Positions 31,552 through 41,949 of a stretch of DNA of 64,000 bases are shown here, in pieces. Every line of letters begins with the position of its first letter. Within the stretch, counting starts at the first letter, position 1. Source of the stretch: Coenobita brevimanus. Its lineage: Eukaryota > Arthropoda > Malacostraca > Decapoda > Coenobitidae. Position numbers and translations under genes: made by a program. The notes under the pieces are model-generated. The model had not been told where the DNA came from. It saw nothing but the letters and a program-made list of their open reading frames with translations, and did not search any database. Location of the stretch: contig CM064666.1 of assembly GCA_032717465.1 (NCBI GenBank), positions 20,913,732-20,977,731 of the forward strand, in the 5' to 3' direction.

Positions 31552-31790
31552 GATATAGTATAGTTGACGTAGCTTTATGTCATGTATAACGAATAATTCA
31601 CGGCAATGGACATAATACTTGAAGAAAGGTCTCAAAACAGCAAAGCATTATCCACTAGATAATATAGAAATCAAAGTGCTATTTGTCTGCTTGGCATCCA
31701 TCGCATCCGAGGTTACCACCTTAGGATTTTCTTTCACATGTAAAGTATATACAATATATATATTAGTATTGTTATAATATTAACATCAAT
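31102..31790. other. Non-coding spacer with (CT)n
   Basis: No gene seen. An AATAAA word occurs near 31231. A (CT)n array lies at 31469-31548. Confidence 0.5.
31469..31548. repeat. (CT)n microsatellite
   Basis: About 40 CT units. Confidence 0.95.
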
Positions 31791-32014
31791 GACATGTGAA
31801 GATGTGTAAAGGATGCAAGAGTGTATTGAGGTTGGGGGAGTGGACTTTCTGACCACTACTTTGTGGTGGCCAGAATTAGAATGCAAGTAAGATGGAGGAA
31901 TAGAAGAAAGGAAAGACGAGAGGAAGTAGTTGCAAGGAGAGTGGAAAGGTTACAAGAGGATTAGAAAAAGGCAGAGTATAAGAGAGAAGTGGAGGAACGA
32001 TTGGGCAATATGAA

Positions 32015-32929
32015 TTGGAGCAGATAGGAGACGTGGAAGGTGTGTGTAAGATATTTACAGAAGAAATATGTGCAGCATGTGATGTGGTGTGTGGAAGGAA
32101 GAGAAGTCGGAGGGGGGTGCAAGGAACAGCGTGGTGGACTGAAGAGGTGAAACAGGCTGTGGCACAAAAGAAGAAAGCATACAATGAATGGATGAGAAAT
32201 AGGGCCGTGGAAGAAGTTGAGAGGCGGAAGAGAGAGTTATATGTGGAAAGAAAGAGAGAGGTGAAAAGATTAGTAAGAGAGAGTAAGAAGAGAGTGGATG
32301 AGGAATTTGGAAGGAATTTGAGTGTAAAGTGGAGGGACTGTAAGAAAATGTTCTGGAGAGAAATGAAAAGAGTAAGACAGGGTGGAAGTGAAGTTAGCAG
32401 GGGAGTGAAAGATAAAAATGGTAGATTACTAGTGGAGAAGGGAGAAAAAGTGAGCAGATGGAGAGAACACTTTAAGGAATTGTTGAACGTAGAGGATGGA
32501 AGTAATGCGAGTATAAGTGGCTGGGGAATGGCTGGGAGAAGGAGGGAGGTGAGAAGACAGGAAGAAATCAGTAGGATAGAAGTTGTGGAAGCAATGAAGA
32601 AAGTTAAATCGGGGAAAGGTCCAGGAATTGATGGAGTGTGTGGTGAAATGCTGAAGCATGGGGGAGAGATAGTAGTAGAATGGATATGGAAGATGTGCAG
32701 ATTGGCCTGGGAGGAAGGTAGAGTCCCGGAGGATTGGAAGTCAGGTATAATTATTCCCTTGTACAAAGGAAAAGGGGAAAAAAAAGTGTGTGGTAATCAT
32801 AGGGGCATTTGTCTTCTTAGTATAACAGGAAAAGTGTATGGTAGGATACTTATAGACAGAGTTAGAGAAAGAACAGAGAAATTAGCTGGAGAAGAACAGG
32901 GAGGCTTTAGATCAGATATTCATTCTTAG
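32015..32929 (+). pseudogene. RTE copy D: linker and RT fingers (304 aa)
   Basis: Begins inside a basic helical linker (MEQIGDVEGVCKIFTEEICA, VERRKRELYVERKREVKRL, MFWREMKRVRQGGSEVSRGV), then RT fingers: GKGPGIDGVCGEMLKHGG, WEEGRVPEDWKSGIIIPLYK, NHRGICLLSITGKVYGRILI. It ends EEQGGFRSDIHS and a stop. Compared with the full copy at 50995-54190, 20 bp are missing right after EEQGGFR, so the frame shifts and the ORF stops. Otherwise the sequence is intact. Confidence 0.85.
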
Positions 32930-32936
32930 ATCTTTA

Positions 32937-34076
32937 GTGGAAAAGTTTCTAGAGAAGGGAAAGAAGTTGTATGCGGCCTTCATGGATTTGGAGAAAGCAT
33001 ATGACAGGGTGGATAGACAAGGATTGTGGAAAGTGTTAAGAATATATGGAGTAGATGGGAAGTTGTTGAATGCTGTGAAGAGTATGTACAATGGTGCGAA
33101 GGCTGCAGTGCGTGTGGATGGTGAACTAAGTGAATTTTTCTCTTTGAAAGTTGGTTTGAAACAGGGATGTGTCATGTCTCCATGGTTGTTCAATCTGTAC
33201 ATGGATGGGGTAATAAAAGAGGTACAAGGTAGGGTAGTGGATGTTGGAGTGGCCCTGGTGAGAGAGGATAGTGTTTGGAAACTCCCTGTACTGTTGTTTG
33301 CAGATGATACTGTGTTGTTGAGTGAAGACAAAGGGGAGCTGCAAGGCTTGGTGGATGAGTTTGAGAGAGTGTGTAAGAAACGGAATCTAAAGGTGAATGT
33401 AGGGAAGAGTAAAGTGATGGTCTTTGAGAGAGGTGAAGTTAGTGAATGTACAGCGAGGTTGGATGGTGAGGAATTGGAAAATGTGAGTACGTTTAAGTAC
33501 TTGGGTAGTGTGATGAGTAAGGATGGAGGTTTGGAGGGTGAAGTGCTTGAAAGGGTACAGCAGGGAAGAAAGGTTGCTGGTTCTTTGAAAGCAGTGATAA
33601 GAAACAGGGAAGTGAGCATGGAAGTGAAAAAGTTACTACATGACAGTACTGTGATTCCAACTCTAACGTACAGAAGTGAAGCTTGGACATTGTTGGAAGG
33701 ACACAAGTCAAGAGTGAGAGCAGTGGAAATGAGTTATTTAAGAGAAGCCTTTGGAGTCACGTGGAGAGACAGGCTGACGAATGAGGATATAAAGGAGCGT
33801 TATGGTGTGGATGTGGATGTGATAGGAAGCGTTATGAGGAACACACTGAGGTGGTTTGGCCATGTGGAGAGGATGGAGTGTGAAAGACTAACGAAGAGAG
33901 TGTATGTGAGTGAGGTGGAGGGGGGAAGAGGGAGCTGGAGGCCGAGGATGAGATGGAGGGATGGGGTGGAGAGGTATATGAGAGAGGGGGGTGTGAGTTG
34001 GGAGCAGGGCAGTGAAATGGCGGGGGACAGGGCGACTTGGAGGCGATTTGTTTGTGGCCACCCCAAACGGGATTGA
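32937..34076 (+). CDS. RTE copy D: RT palm to C-terminus (379 aa)
   Basis: Continues the RT: FMDLEKAYDRVDRQGLWKVL, GLKQGCVMSPWLFNLYMDG, the catalytic LPVLLFADDTVLLSEDKGEL, KVNVGKSKVMVFERGEVSE, FKYLGSVMSKDGGLEGEVL, then a C-terminal tail with TYRSEAWTLLEGHKSRVRAV, NTLRWFGHVERMECERLTKR and the final CGHPKRD stop. The intact FADD motif and full C-terminus mean the catalytic half could be translated, but it lacks the first RT motifs because of the upstream frameshift, so activity is unlikely. Confidence 0.85.
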   Translation: MEKFLEKGKKLYAAFMDLEKAYDRVDRQGLWKVLRIYGVDGKLLNAVKSMYNGAKAAVRVDGELSEFFSLKVGLKQGCVMSPWLFNLYMDGVIKEVQGRVVDVGVALVREDSVWKLPVLLFADDTVLLSEDKGELQGLVDEFERVCKKRNLKVNVGKSKVMVFERGEVSECTARLDGEELENVSTFKYLGSVMSKDGGLEGEVLERVQQGRKVAGSLKAVIRNREVSMEVKKLLHDSTVIPTLTYRSEAWTLLEGHKSRVRAVEMSYLREAFGVTWRDRLTNEDIKERYGVDVDVIGSVMRNTLRWFGHVERMECERLTKRVYVSEVEGGRGSWRPRMRWRDGVERYMREGGVSWEQGSEMAGDRATWRRFVCGHPKRD

Positions 34077-34112
34077 GGCGTCTGGCAATAGATAGATAGA
34101 TAGACATGTGAA

Positions 34113-34649
34113 TGTAGTAGATGGATTATGAAACTGGGGATGGTGTATCACCAGTTTGACGAAGATGATAACAACATCGTGAAGGGAGTGATTGGTTGGC
34201 ATATTCCTTTATTTTAGGATAGGCTTTGACCTCAGACGGTTCTCGATTTGCATATAATGTGAGGAACGTGTCACTTACGAATCTTCTTCGGCTTGGACAG
34301 TTTGAGCATCGAATGAACCATCACTTCGGGGTCTTTTGTAACACTTCTGAAATAACGATTTATTCTGTACATTACTCATAAACATCCTCGTAAATAATTT
34401 CTAGGAAAGCTGTCGATACTCAGACACTCTAGGTGACTGGTATGCTATGTGTTTTAGGTCGACTTCTCGTCCTTAGAACACTAGCTACTGAGCTGGGGTT
34501 CTCTTTCGAGACCGGATGTAGAATACACAACAAGAGGAACAGGGCATAAAAACTCGGGTCGACTAACCTTACACATATATTACCTTAATTACACACAGAA
34601 CAGTTACAATAATAACATTATACACAGGTCAGGTTAAGGGGACACAATT
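34113..34649. other. Non-coding spacer
   Basis: AT-rich, no recognisable gene or repeat. Confidence 0.45.
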
Positions 34650-35752
34650 GGAGTAGTTGACTCTGGCCCGGGCTGCTGTGGACTTGGGCTGCTTACTGGT
34701 GTCGCCCGGATGTGGGAGGTAGCTTGTCAGGTGTGCCCTCCCACAGGAGGCACGGGACTACTGCTGGGGGCTGGGTCGTTTGGGGTGGGCTGCTGGTCGG
34801 CATGGAGGGAGGCCCTTCCTTAGTGGGGCCTTGGTGGGGAAGGCAGCCCTCTGGACTGGGGCCTAACAGGATGAACAGGTGTGCTTGCCTCCCCCTGCTC
34901 CTGGAGGAGGACTGCCTTCAGGCGGGGCTGGGAATGTCACGCCCCAGAGTCCTGGGGGTGACCCCGGGCATCTGAGGGCTGCGGTCTCGGCTGGATCGAA
35001 ATGCTGTCAGAAGCTGCCTGCGGCGTCCCTTGCCTGTAGAGTCTGACAGCAGGGGGCATCACCCAGGTGCTGGCTGCAGGGCACTGACTCCCGGACTCGT
35101 GATGGGCCCTCGCCAGAACTCCTCCAGCTGCAACTTCTCCGGAGAACTGCACCTATGGGGAGAGAGAGAAGAGTGTCTGGCTCGGCCTCTGGGTGGATGG
35201 TGAAACGGGCGAGGGACTTCCTCCGAAGGGGTGATCACAAGGGCAGTGGACGAGAGGAGTAAGGTGGCCATCCACTCCTTCCTAATGCGGACGGTGGCCG
35301 TTCCTTCCTTCCCGGTGCGAATGGTGGCCGTCACCGCAGTGCTGCTCCCTGAGGAGGTGGCAGACGAAGGGCATACGGTGGCCGTCCCTTCCTTCCTGGT
35401 GCGGGGCTATCACCGTGGTCCTGAAGGGGGTAGCAGCAAAAGAGCTTATAGTATGGTGGTTGTCTTTTTCTTCCCAGTGCAGACGGTGGCCGTCACTGCA
35501 ATGCTGCCTGGGACTGTACTAAGACAAATCCCACCCCGATCCTGGCAAGGGCTGGCCCAGCTGCAGAGTAGTCTGCTGGGGCGGTGCTCCTGCTCATGGC
35601 CGTGTTGAGGGGAAGAGGGGTGCAAGGTCGTGGGGGACATAGGCCCGTCTCACCCGGGCCTTATGCGCACCCTATGGGCCTCCCTGTGGTCTCCCCCTGG
35701 GGTGGGTGTTGTGACACCCCTACCAGGGTCTCCCAAGGGGGTAGGTACTTCA
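34650..35752 (-). repeat. 3' LTR of Gypsy B copy (edge uncertain)
   Basis: GC-rich, matching in reverse the LTR at 56206-58760 and the solo LTR at 29123-31096 in block order (GTGACACCC-type start, the ACAGGGAGGC block, ACCTGCCTCC-like words). It starts at 35752 with TGAAGTACC. I could not find the TGCATAACA-type end, so the low edge is only approximate or lost. Confidence 0.6.
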
Positions 35753-36723
35753 CCACCATTGGTGGGAAAAAAGTCACGTCTCCGTGGCTGGAGGTGGTAG
35801 GTGTCCAAGGTGGTGGTCTGGTGTGTCGGTGTGAGGTGGCAGAGGAGCGTGGTCCAGTGGTTTTCCTGGTGCAGAGCATAGGTGATGTGGAGGGTGGAGG
35901 TGTGTGGTGTCTGCAGGAGAAGGCAGAGGAGGTGAGGTGTTCCTTGGATCCAGTGGCATTTCCCCTGGGCAGGGAACCAGGTCATACGGAAAATCTTTAC
36001 CTCTGGTGGTGGTGAGTGGTCGAGTTCTCACAGCTGAATGCTGGTGATGGGTGGGAAGACCTGGGTTTTATGGGAGTTCCGAGGGCAGGTGCAAATCCTC
36101 TCCTGGAGGTTTGGGTTGGTGGAAATTTCCATTGCACCTGGTGTATTCTCAATGTTATGTGGGCTGTGTTGGGTGTGGTGGGGTTGGTTGGGGGTGGTTG
36201 TGATGATGTTCAGGGTGTGGGTGAGGGTGTGACTGTATACTTGACTGGTGGGTGGAAGAGGCAACCAGATCTGGTCGTGGTGGTGGTGAGGACAGGCGTG
36301 AGTGGTGAGGTGATGGGGCCATGTGGTGCATCGGTTTGTCATGGGAGGGTGGTTGACTGTCTGGTGGTGGAGTACATGGAGTGGTGGTGGTGGTGCTGGG
36401 TTAGGGGCTGGTGAGTGGGGTGTGTAGGGGTGGGTGGTGATATGGTGGGGCCACATGGTGCATCGACTGGGCATGGGTGGTTGGTTGATTGTCTTGGTGG
36501 TGGAGTACGTGCAGTTGTGGTGAGTGAGGGGTTTGTGCATGGTTTGGCATTGGAGGTGGTTGGGGAGTGGGTGTGTGCGGGAGAAAACTGTGTGGGTGTA
36601 GGGGTGGTGGTGGGTGTTGTGCAGTGTTGGTGATGTGGTGAAGTAACTGGGGGTGGGTGGGGGTCTCTGGGGGGGTGGGCCTGTGTGTCCAGTGGTGGCA
36701 GCACGGTGGCGGGAGGTGAGGTG

Positions 36724-39605
36724 TTAGGTGAGGTTGCCAGTGATGCATCGGGGGCCCGTGGGGGTGGTGTGGAGCAGGTGGAAGGTGGGTTGGAGAGGTG
36801 GTGGTGGATGGAGGGGTAGGTGAGGGTGAGGAGGAGGAGGGCATAAAGTAGCAGGCGTACGAGTAAGATGAGTGTTCTGGGGTGACAGGTGGTGGCGGGG
36901 TGGTGTGGTGGGGGGTGGAGTGGGTGTGGTGGGGTGGTGTGGTGGGGGGTGGAGTGGGTGTGGTGGGGTGGTGTGGTGGGGGGTGGAGTGGTGTGGTGGG
37001 GGGTGGAGTGGGTGTGGTGGGGTGGGGTGGTGGGGGGGTGTGGTGGGGGGTGGAGTGGGTGTGGTGGGGTGGTGTGGTGGGGGGTGGAGTGGGTGTGGTG
37101 GGGTGGTGTGGTGGGGGGTGGAGTGGGTGTGGCGTGGTTGGGGGTTCTCTGGTGGGGCATAAAACAGTAGCATGTGACGGCTTTGGTATGGGCATTTGGT
37201 GTTGTGGTACTGGATAGTGACTTGATAGGGGTTAGGAAAATTGATGATGGTGTAGGGCCCTTTGAATTGTGGCGAGACTTTGGGATCAGTAGTTGTGCTA
37301 CTGCTACCGAGACTCCTGTCTTGTAGGGGTTGGATGGGATGACATCTGGCTGCAGGTGTTGGTGTTTTTGCATGTGATTTAGTCATCTCTTGAGGTGGTG
37401 AAGGGGCTCAGCCGTGGGAGATGGGGAGGATGGTTGGAGATGGTGTCAGAGGGGTAGGAGGAGGGGGGTTTCTCCAAACACCCGTTCATGGGGGGTGATT
37501 CCGTCTTCTTTTGGGCAGGTGGTCATTCCCCACCACATAATATTCACATGTGCCAGCCAATCTTTGTTCTTTGTTTCCTGTATTTAAGCCCATACTTGGT
37601 TGAGAAGGGTGCGGTGGCTCCTTTCGCACACTCCATTCCCTTGGAGCCAGTAGGGAGAGGAGTGAGAGATCTGGTAACCAAAAATGGTGGCGAGTTCTTT
37701 CCAGATCTTGCTGGTAAATTCTGGGAAGTTGTCTGAGTGAAGAGCTCGGGGAATACCAAAGTAAGGGAAGACATGGCGGATGAGTGCATCGGCCATGGCC
37801 ACGGCGTGATGTTCCTTGGCTGGGCAGGCGATGAGGAATTTTGAATAGATGTCTACAAAGGTTATGATGTATTTGTAGCTGGCTTTGGGTAGTAGGGGTC
37901 CAACTATGTCCATGGACAATAGTTGCCATGGTTTGTGGGTGGTGACACTTCCCAATGGCCCAGGTGTACAGGTGGTGTCCTTGCCTAGTGCACATGCTTG
38001 GTAGGCCTGGATGATTTGTTTGGCCAGGTTGGAGGGGCCGGGTGTCCAGTAGATATTGTTGAATACTTGTAAGAGTTTTTTTGGTGCCGAGATGGGTGCT
38101 GTTGTCTGAATGTAGGTGGATCATTGCATCAAGGGCGGTGTCCAGATCAAGGACTATGTGCCTGCCTTGGGTAAACAGATGATTACCATGCTTGTGGAGC
38201 TTAGAGAACACCTGGGGTGGTATCCAGTGGGGAAGTTCCTTATTCTGCCACTGATGTAGGAGGTTGGAGGTGGTATTGATGGAGTTGATTGGCAGGCGGG
38301 ACAAGGTGTCGGTGTTGGTGTTTAGTTTCCCTGATCTATACATGATTTCAAAATCAAAATCCTCGAGGGTCTCTCTCCACCTGATCAGTTGGGCGTTGTG
38401 GGTGTTGGATTGTCATAGGGACTGCAGGGACTGGTGGTCCGTGATGATAGTGATACAAGTGCCAGGGAGGTAGGTTCAGAAATCCTCCAAGGCCCATATA
38501 ATACCCAGGCACTCACGTTTGGTGGCGGCATAATTCTTCTTGGCTTGGTTAAGGGTGCAGCTGGCACAGGCGATTATGTGTTCTTGTCCCTCTTGGACCT
38601 GGGCTAGGACGGTGCTGATCACCACTAGGGACATGTCAGTGTACAGGCAAAAGGGCAGGGAGTAGTCGGGGAATGCAACGACCAGGGCAGTGATGAGTTT
38701 GGTTTTGAGGGTGTGGAATGCGGTGACCCAATCGTCAGTCCAGATGAAAGGCTCACCTTTTTTAGTCAGATTGTGGAGGGGTTTTGCGATGTTAGCAAAA
38801 CTCTTTACAAAGCACCAGTAGTAGGATGTGAGCCCGAGAAAGGTGCACATGTCGTGAACATCTCGTGGTAGGGGGAGATCTGCGATGGCCCGCAGTTTGT
38901 TGGGGTCAGGTGACATGCCTTCCTTTGAGGTGATGTGGCCCAGGAAGGAGACGGACCACCCAGCCTGGACGCATTTTGATGGTTTGAGTTTAAGTCCTGC
39001 CTGGCGGATGCACAGGAAGACTTGCATGAAGTACTGGAGGTGGTCAGCCCATGGCCGGTTGAAAATAATTAATTCATCCAGGTATGCCAGGCAGATTTCC
39101 CAGGCGAGGCCACTGAGGACTGACTCCATTAGTCGGGAAAATGTGGTGGGGGTGTTGCAGAGTCCGAATGGGAGAACATTGAACTCTTAGTGTTTATCAT
39201 TACTGGTGGAAAAGGTTGTCTTTCCTTGGTCCTCAGTGTGTACAGGAACTTGCCAATATCCCGATTATAGGTCTAAGGTGGAGAACCAGGATACCCCATA
39301 TAAGGAGTCAAGGGAATCGTCTATCCTGGGTAGAGGGGTGGCGTCCTTGGTGGTCATGTCATTTAGTCGTCTGTAGTCCACACAGAGGTGCATGGTGCTG
39401 TCATTCTTTTTGACCAGGACGACTGGCAAGGGCCATGGGCTGGTGGATGGGGAGATGACGCCGGCATCAAGCATTTCCTGGACCTGCCTCTCTTCTTCAG
39501 CCTGTTGTTTGGGGTTTTTCTGCCATGATGGTTGGCAAATAGGTGGTTCTGTGGTGTGGAGGATCCTCAACAATGTATTAAATATGTGTTGCTCCCGGGT
39601 GGCTG
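36724..39605 (-). pseudogene. pol of Gypsy B (RT, RNase H, integrase, Pro-rich tail)
   Basis: From right to left: RT fingers in 39573-39265 ([45 protein letters not shown]); palm and connection in 39129-38476 (AYLDELIIFNRPW: the YxDD motif is changed to LDEL, so catalytic Asp is altered; VSFLGHITSKEGMSPDP; AKPLHNLTKKGEPFIWTDD; RNase H start LYTDMSLVVISTVLAQV); integrase in 38343-37584 (WQLLSMDIVGPLLPKA, SDNFPEFTSKIWKELA, HSSPYWLQGNGVCERSH) and the GPY/F-type module in 37386-36724 (FKGPYTIINFPNPYQVTIQY). Frames change several times. After the integrase an extended His/Thr/Pro tail runs to about 36724, partly from a minisatellite. Confidence 0.75.
36895..37135 (-). repeat. 34-bp GT-rich minisatellite in the pol tail
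   Basis: Units with GGGGGGTGGAGTGGGTGTGG repeat every 34 bp (anchors at 36916, 36950, 36984), then a 20-bp partial unit, then more. In the - strand frame each unit codes for a run of HPTTPP-type residues, so the repeat extends the Pro/His-rich C-terminal tail without breaking the frame at every unit. The + strand copy at 63650-64000 has a Pro-rich tail but without this array. Confidence 0.85.
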
Positions 39606-39963
39606 CGGGTGAACGGGGTACAGTGGCCGTCCCTTCCTACCCTGTGCGGACGGTGGCTGTCACCACAGTCCTGCAGGGGGTAGCAGCAGAAGAACATATG
39701 GTGTCCGTCTGGTGCTGCCTGGGACAGTACTAACACAAGTCCCACTCCAATCCTGGCGAGGGCTGGCCCAGCTGCAGAGTAGTCTGCCGGTATGGCATTA
39801 CTGTTCATGGTTGCGTTGAGGGGAAGAGGGGTGCAAGGTCATAGGGGACATTGGCCCATCTCGCCTGGGCCTTACGTGCACCCTATGCTCCTCCCCGTGG
39901 TCTCCCCCTGGGGTGGGTGTTGTGACACCCTTACTGGTGTCTCCCGTGGGGGTTGGCACTTCA
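39605..39963 (-). repeat. 5' LTR remnant of Gypsy B copy
   Basis: Starts TGAAGTGCC at 39963 and matches the first part of the 3' LTR of this copy (for example GTGTTGTGACACCC and the GGGGAAGAGGGGTGCAAGGTC words, read on the + strand). It is cut at about 39605, where a gag scrap follows. Confidence 0.6.
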
Positions 39964-40539
39964 TTGATGTAAAAGGCAGTGATAATTCATAAGCAAAGCA
40001 AATTGCTTAGTAGGCACGGCTACAAAGCTGAAGCCCCCCATGCCACTACGTATACGGACCTAAGGCTCAGCGGATCAGGGATACCAACCAGGCACATTAA
40101 CTCAGTCTATTTTCACATCTCTCCTCCGGTGTGTCAAAGTTTATCACGCTAGAAGTGTGTCGATAATTTCTTTAGTGGGTGTACACTGAACTACAGTACG
40201 TCAGGCATCCATGTATTTATATATAGATAACCATTCAGTTACATTTCCTACATTAACCATTTTAGGCATAATACTCGTAGTTTTGCTGAATACACTCGAT
40301 AATGTTATTGTAAAATAGTGTGGCATACGAGTCTTTCAAGGCTGTAGCATGGGGGATTGATAGCGTACTGTGAGGAGTGTGTGGCTGTATAGTCTGTTAT
40401 CTGGTGAACACGACGCTTATATTACTCAACATCTGGCTTATTCTGTACTATACTGGTAGGTGGTGACATGGTGTACTGTGTATAGTGTATGTGTATAAGG
40501 AGGAAATTACAAGATGCAGCGTTTATTGTGAATACATGA

Positions 40540-40543
<4 letters not shown>
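39964..40543. other. Non-coding spacer
   Basis: No recognisable gene or repeat. AT-rich at the high end. Confidence 0.45.

Positions 40544-40631
<88 letters not shown>
40544..40631. repeat. (TA)n(TG)n microsatellite
   Basis: About 36 TA units followed by 8 TG units. Confidence 0.95.
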
Positions 40632-41015
40632 GAGCCTTTGTGGTACAGTGGTAGAGTGTGCGTTTCGTACTTGGGTGGACCAGGGTTAGCGCCCCGCCAG
40701 GGTAATCAACTTTGGGAGTGTTCACCCGGCCACATACTGCATTGGCGGACACAAGGGGTGCTGTGGTTGAACCAGTGTCGCTTACTGTAAAGTATGCTTG
40801 CACCCAGTCGGCTTGCGTGGCCCAATTACACTTGGTTCACAGACACATCCAAAGCCACTCCAACACTACAATAACACTTACAAGCACTTCTCACCTTACA
40901 TACTGTACAATCTCTACCAGACAGCCTAAGCCACTTGGTAGAGATACATTGGCTGTATCATCCCGACTTCGGTCGGGATAGGCCGGTCCTGCAGTGGATA
41001 CTCAAACCGCTGATG
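40632..41015 (+). repeat. tRNA-derived SINE with (GAT)n tail
   Basis: Head with an A box in TGGTACAGTGGTAGAG and a B-box-like GGGTTAGCGCCCC about 40 nt later, a long body, a compact hairpin near the end (ATCCCGAC, loop TTC, GTCGGGAT, at about 40961-40980) and a GATGATGATGATGAT tail at 41008-41026. The clear head and tail with no coding frame mark it as a SINE. It is unlike the three other tRNA-derived families here. It is followed by (TA)n into which the Gmr1-type element inserted. Confidence 0.7.
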
Positions 41016-41022
41016 ATGATGA

Positions 41023-41102
<80 letters not shown>
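41016..41102. repeat. (GAT)n(TA)n microsatellite
   Basis: GAT repeats leading into about 37 TA units. The left LTR starts directly after ATAT at 41099-41102. Confidence 0.9.
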
Positions 41103-41106
<4 letters not shown>

Positions 41107-41888
41107 ACGGAACAGAGAAAGATAATGTACACTTTAAGTGAGAATACTAAAAATCATTACTGTCCCGTAAAGTTCCAGGTTCAAAACAAAAGAGTTAGGT
41201 AAAATTACAAGGTAAAGTTTAATGCTCAAACTAACAACAAAACATTGAGGACTCATAAGGATAATGTAATGGCAAAAAACAGGTTAAATATATGGTTAAC
41301 TGCAATAGCCTCTATTAACACGAAATTAGCATAAGTAAATTTATCTAAGTCAGCCCTGTTAAAATGAGTTACCAGATAATACTCAGTGAATGCCAGATAT
41401 ATTATTACAGATACAAAATATTATTAATGATGGCTGACAACAAAAACCCTACACAAATCACAAAAACTTCACTAGGCCTACAAATTAAACTTATGCTATA
41501 CAGTACAAGAACAAAATGCAATAACACTTATACTCAAATTACACAGCTGCTAGATGGTTGGAGACTTCCTGAGCACTCACAACAATAACTGTACAGGGGA
41601 GGACAGAGATGTGAACAAAATGAGGAGTAGATCTAAGTGGCAATGATGCAGAGACTGAGCTCATTATATAGGGGCCAGCAGAGCTCGATACAACTTGTAA
41701 GAAGGACGCGCAAATGAAGCCATGGGGACAAAGAGTTGACAATCCCTCTCTGAACAACAGAAAGAACGACTTACTCTACTATAACGGTAGAAGGGGGGGA
41801 CTGAGGCAGAACACGCTCGTGATCAAACATGCAGCATACTGTGCGTTAAAATTACACAAAGGATGATGAAATCATAGGCTATGTAACA
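41103..41888 (-). repeat. 3' LTR of the Gmr1-type element
   Basis: 786 bp. The + strand starts TGTTACGGAACAG and ends ATAGGCTATGTAACA. It matches 47409-48197 with few differences, so the insertion is fairly young. A short purine-rich tract (GTGGGGATG on the - strand, near 41889-41897) borders it inside, in polypurine-tract position. Confidence 0.95.
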
Positions 41889-41949
41889 CATCCCCACAAA
41901 GAAAAAGAAATTTACAAAGGAAATTTCTTATTACTCTAAAACAATCTGT

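Larger units (their letters stand above)
31801..34102 (+). mobile_element. RTE-like retrotransposon (copy D), 5'-truncated with target duplication
   Basis: Starts within the endonuclease C-terminus (equivalent to about base 860 of the full copy at 50995-54190) and runs to the 3' end with a GATA tail (34089-34102). GACATGTGAA flanks it at 31791-31800 and 34103-34112, a 10-bp duplication that proves insertion by retroposition with 5' truncation. Two long frames are present, 32015-32929 and 32937-34076, separated by a 20-bp deletion. It is the least mutated RT of the family in the window. Confidence 0.9.
34650..39963 (-). mobile_element. Gypsy family B, internally deleted copy
   Basis: An LTR element on the - strand. 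Its LTR sequence starts TGAAGTACC at 35752 (3' LTR, running down to about 34650) and TGAAGTGCC at 39963 (5' LTR remnant, about 39963-39605). Between them lies a pol region (RT, RNase H, integrase and a long Pro/His-rich tail). A deletion has removed the rest of the 5' LTR, most of gag, and protease: the LTR joins a gag scrap (reading [12 protein letters not shown], found in full at about 59190-59225) that joins directly to RT at about 39570. The relative at 56206-64000 keeps those parts. The low-coordinate edge of the 3' LTR is approximate. Confidence 0.75.

Noticed and set aside
31876..32766. 296-codon - strand frame opposite the RTE copy D
   Set aside because: It is the antisense shadow of the RT coding region; the + strand has all RT motifs.
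36401..37195. Pro/His-rich 264-codon frame read as a separate gene
   Set aside because: It is another frame of the pol tail and minisatellite; the repeat creates the open frame.
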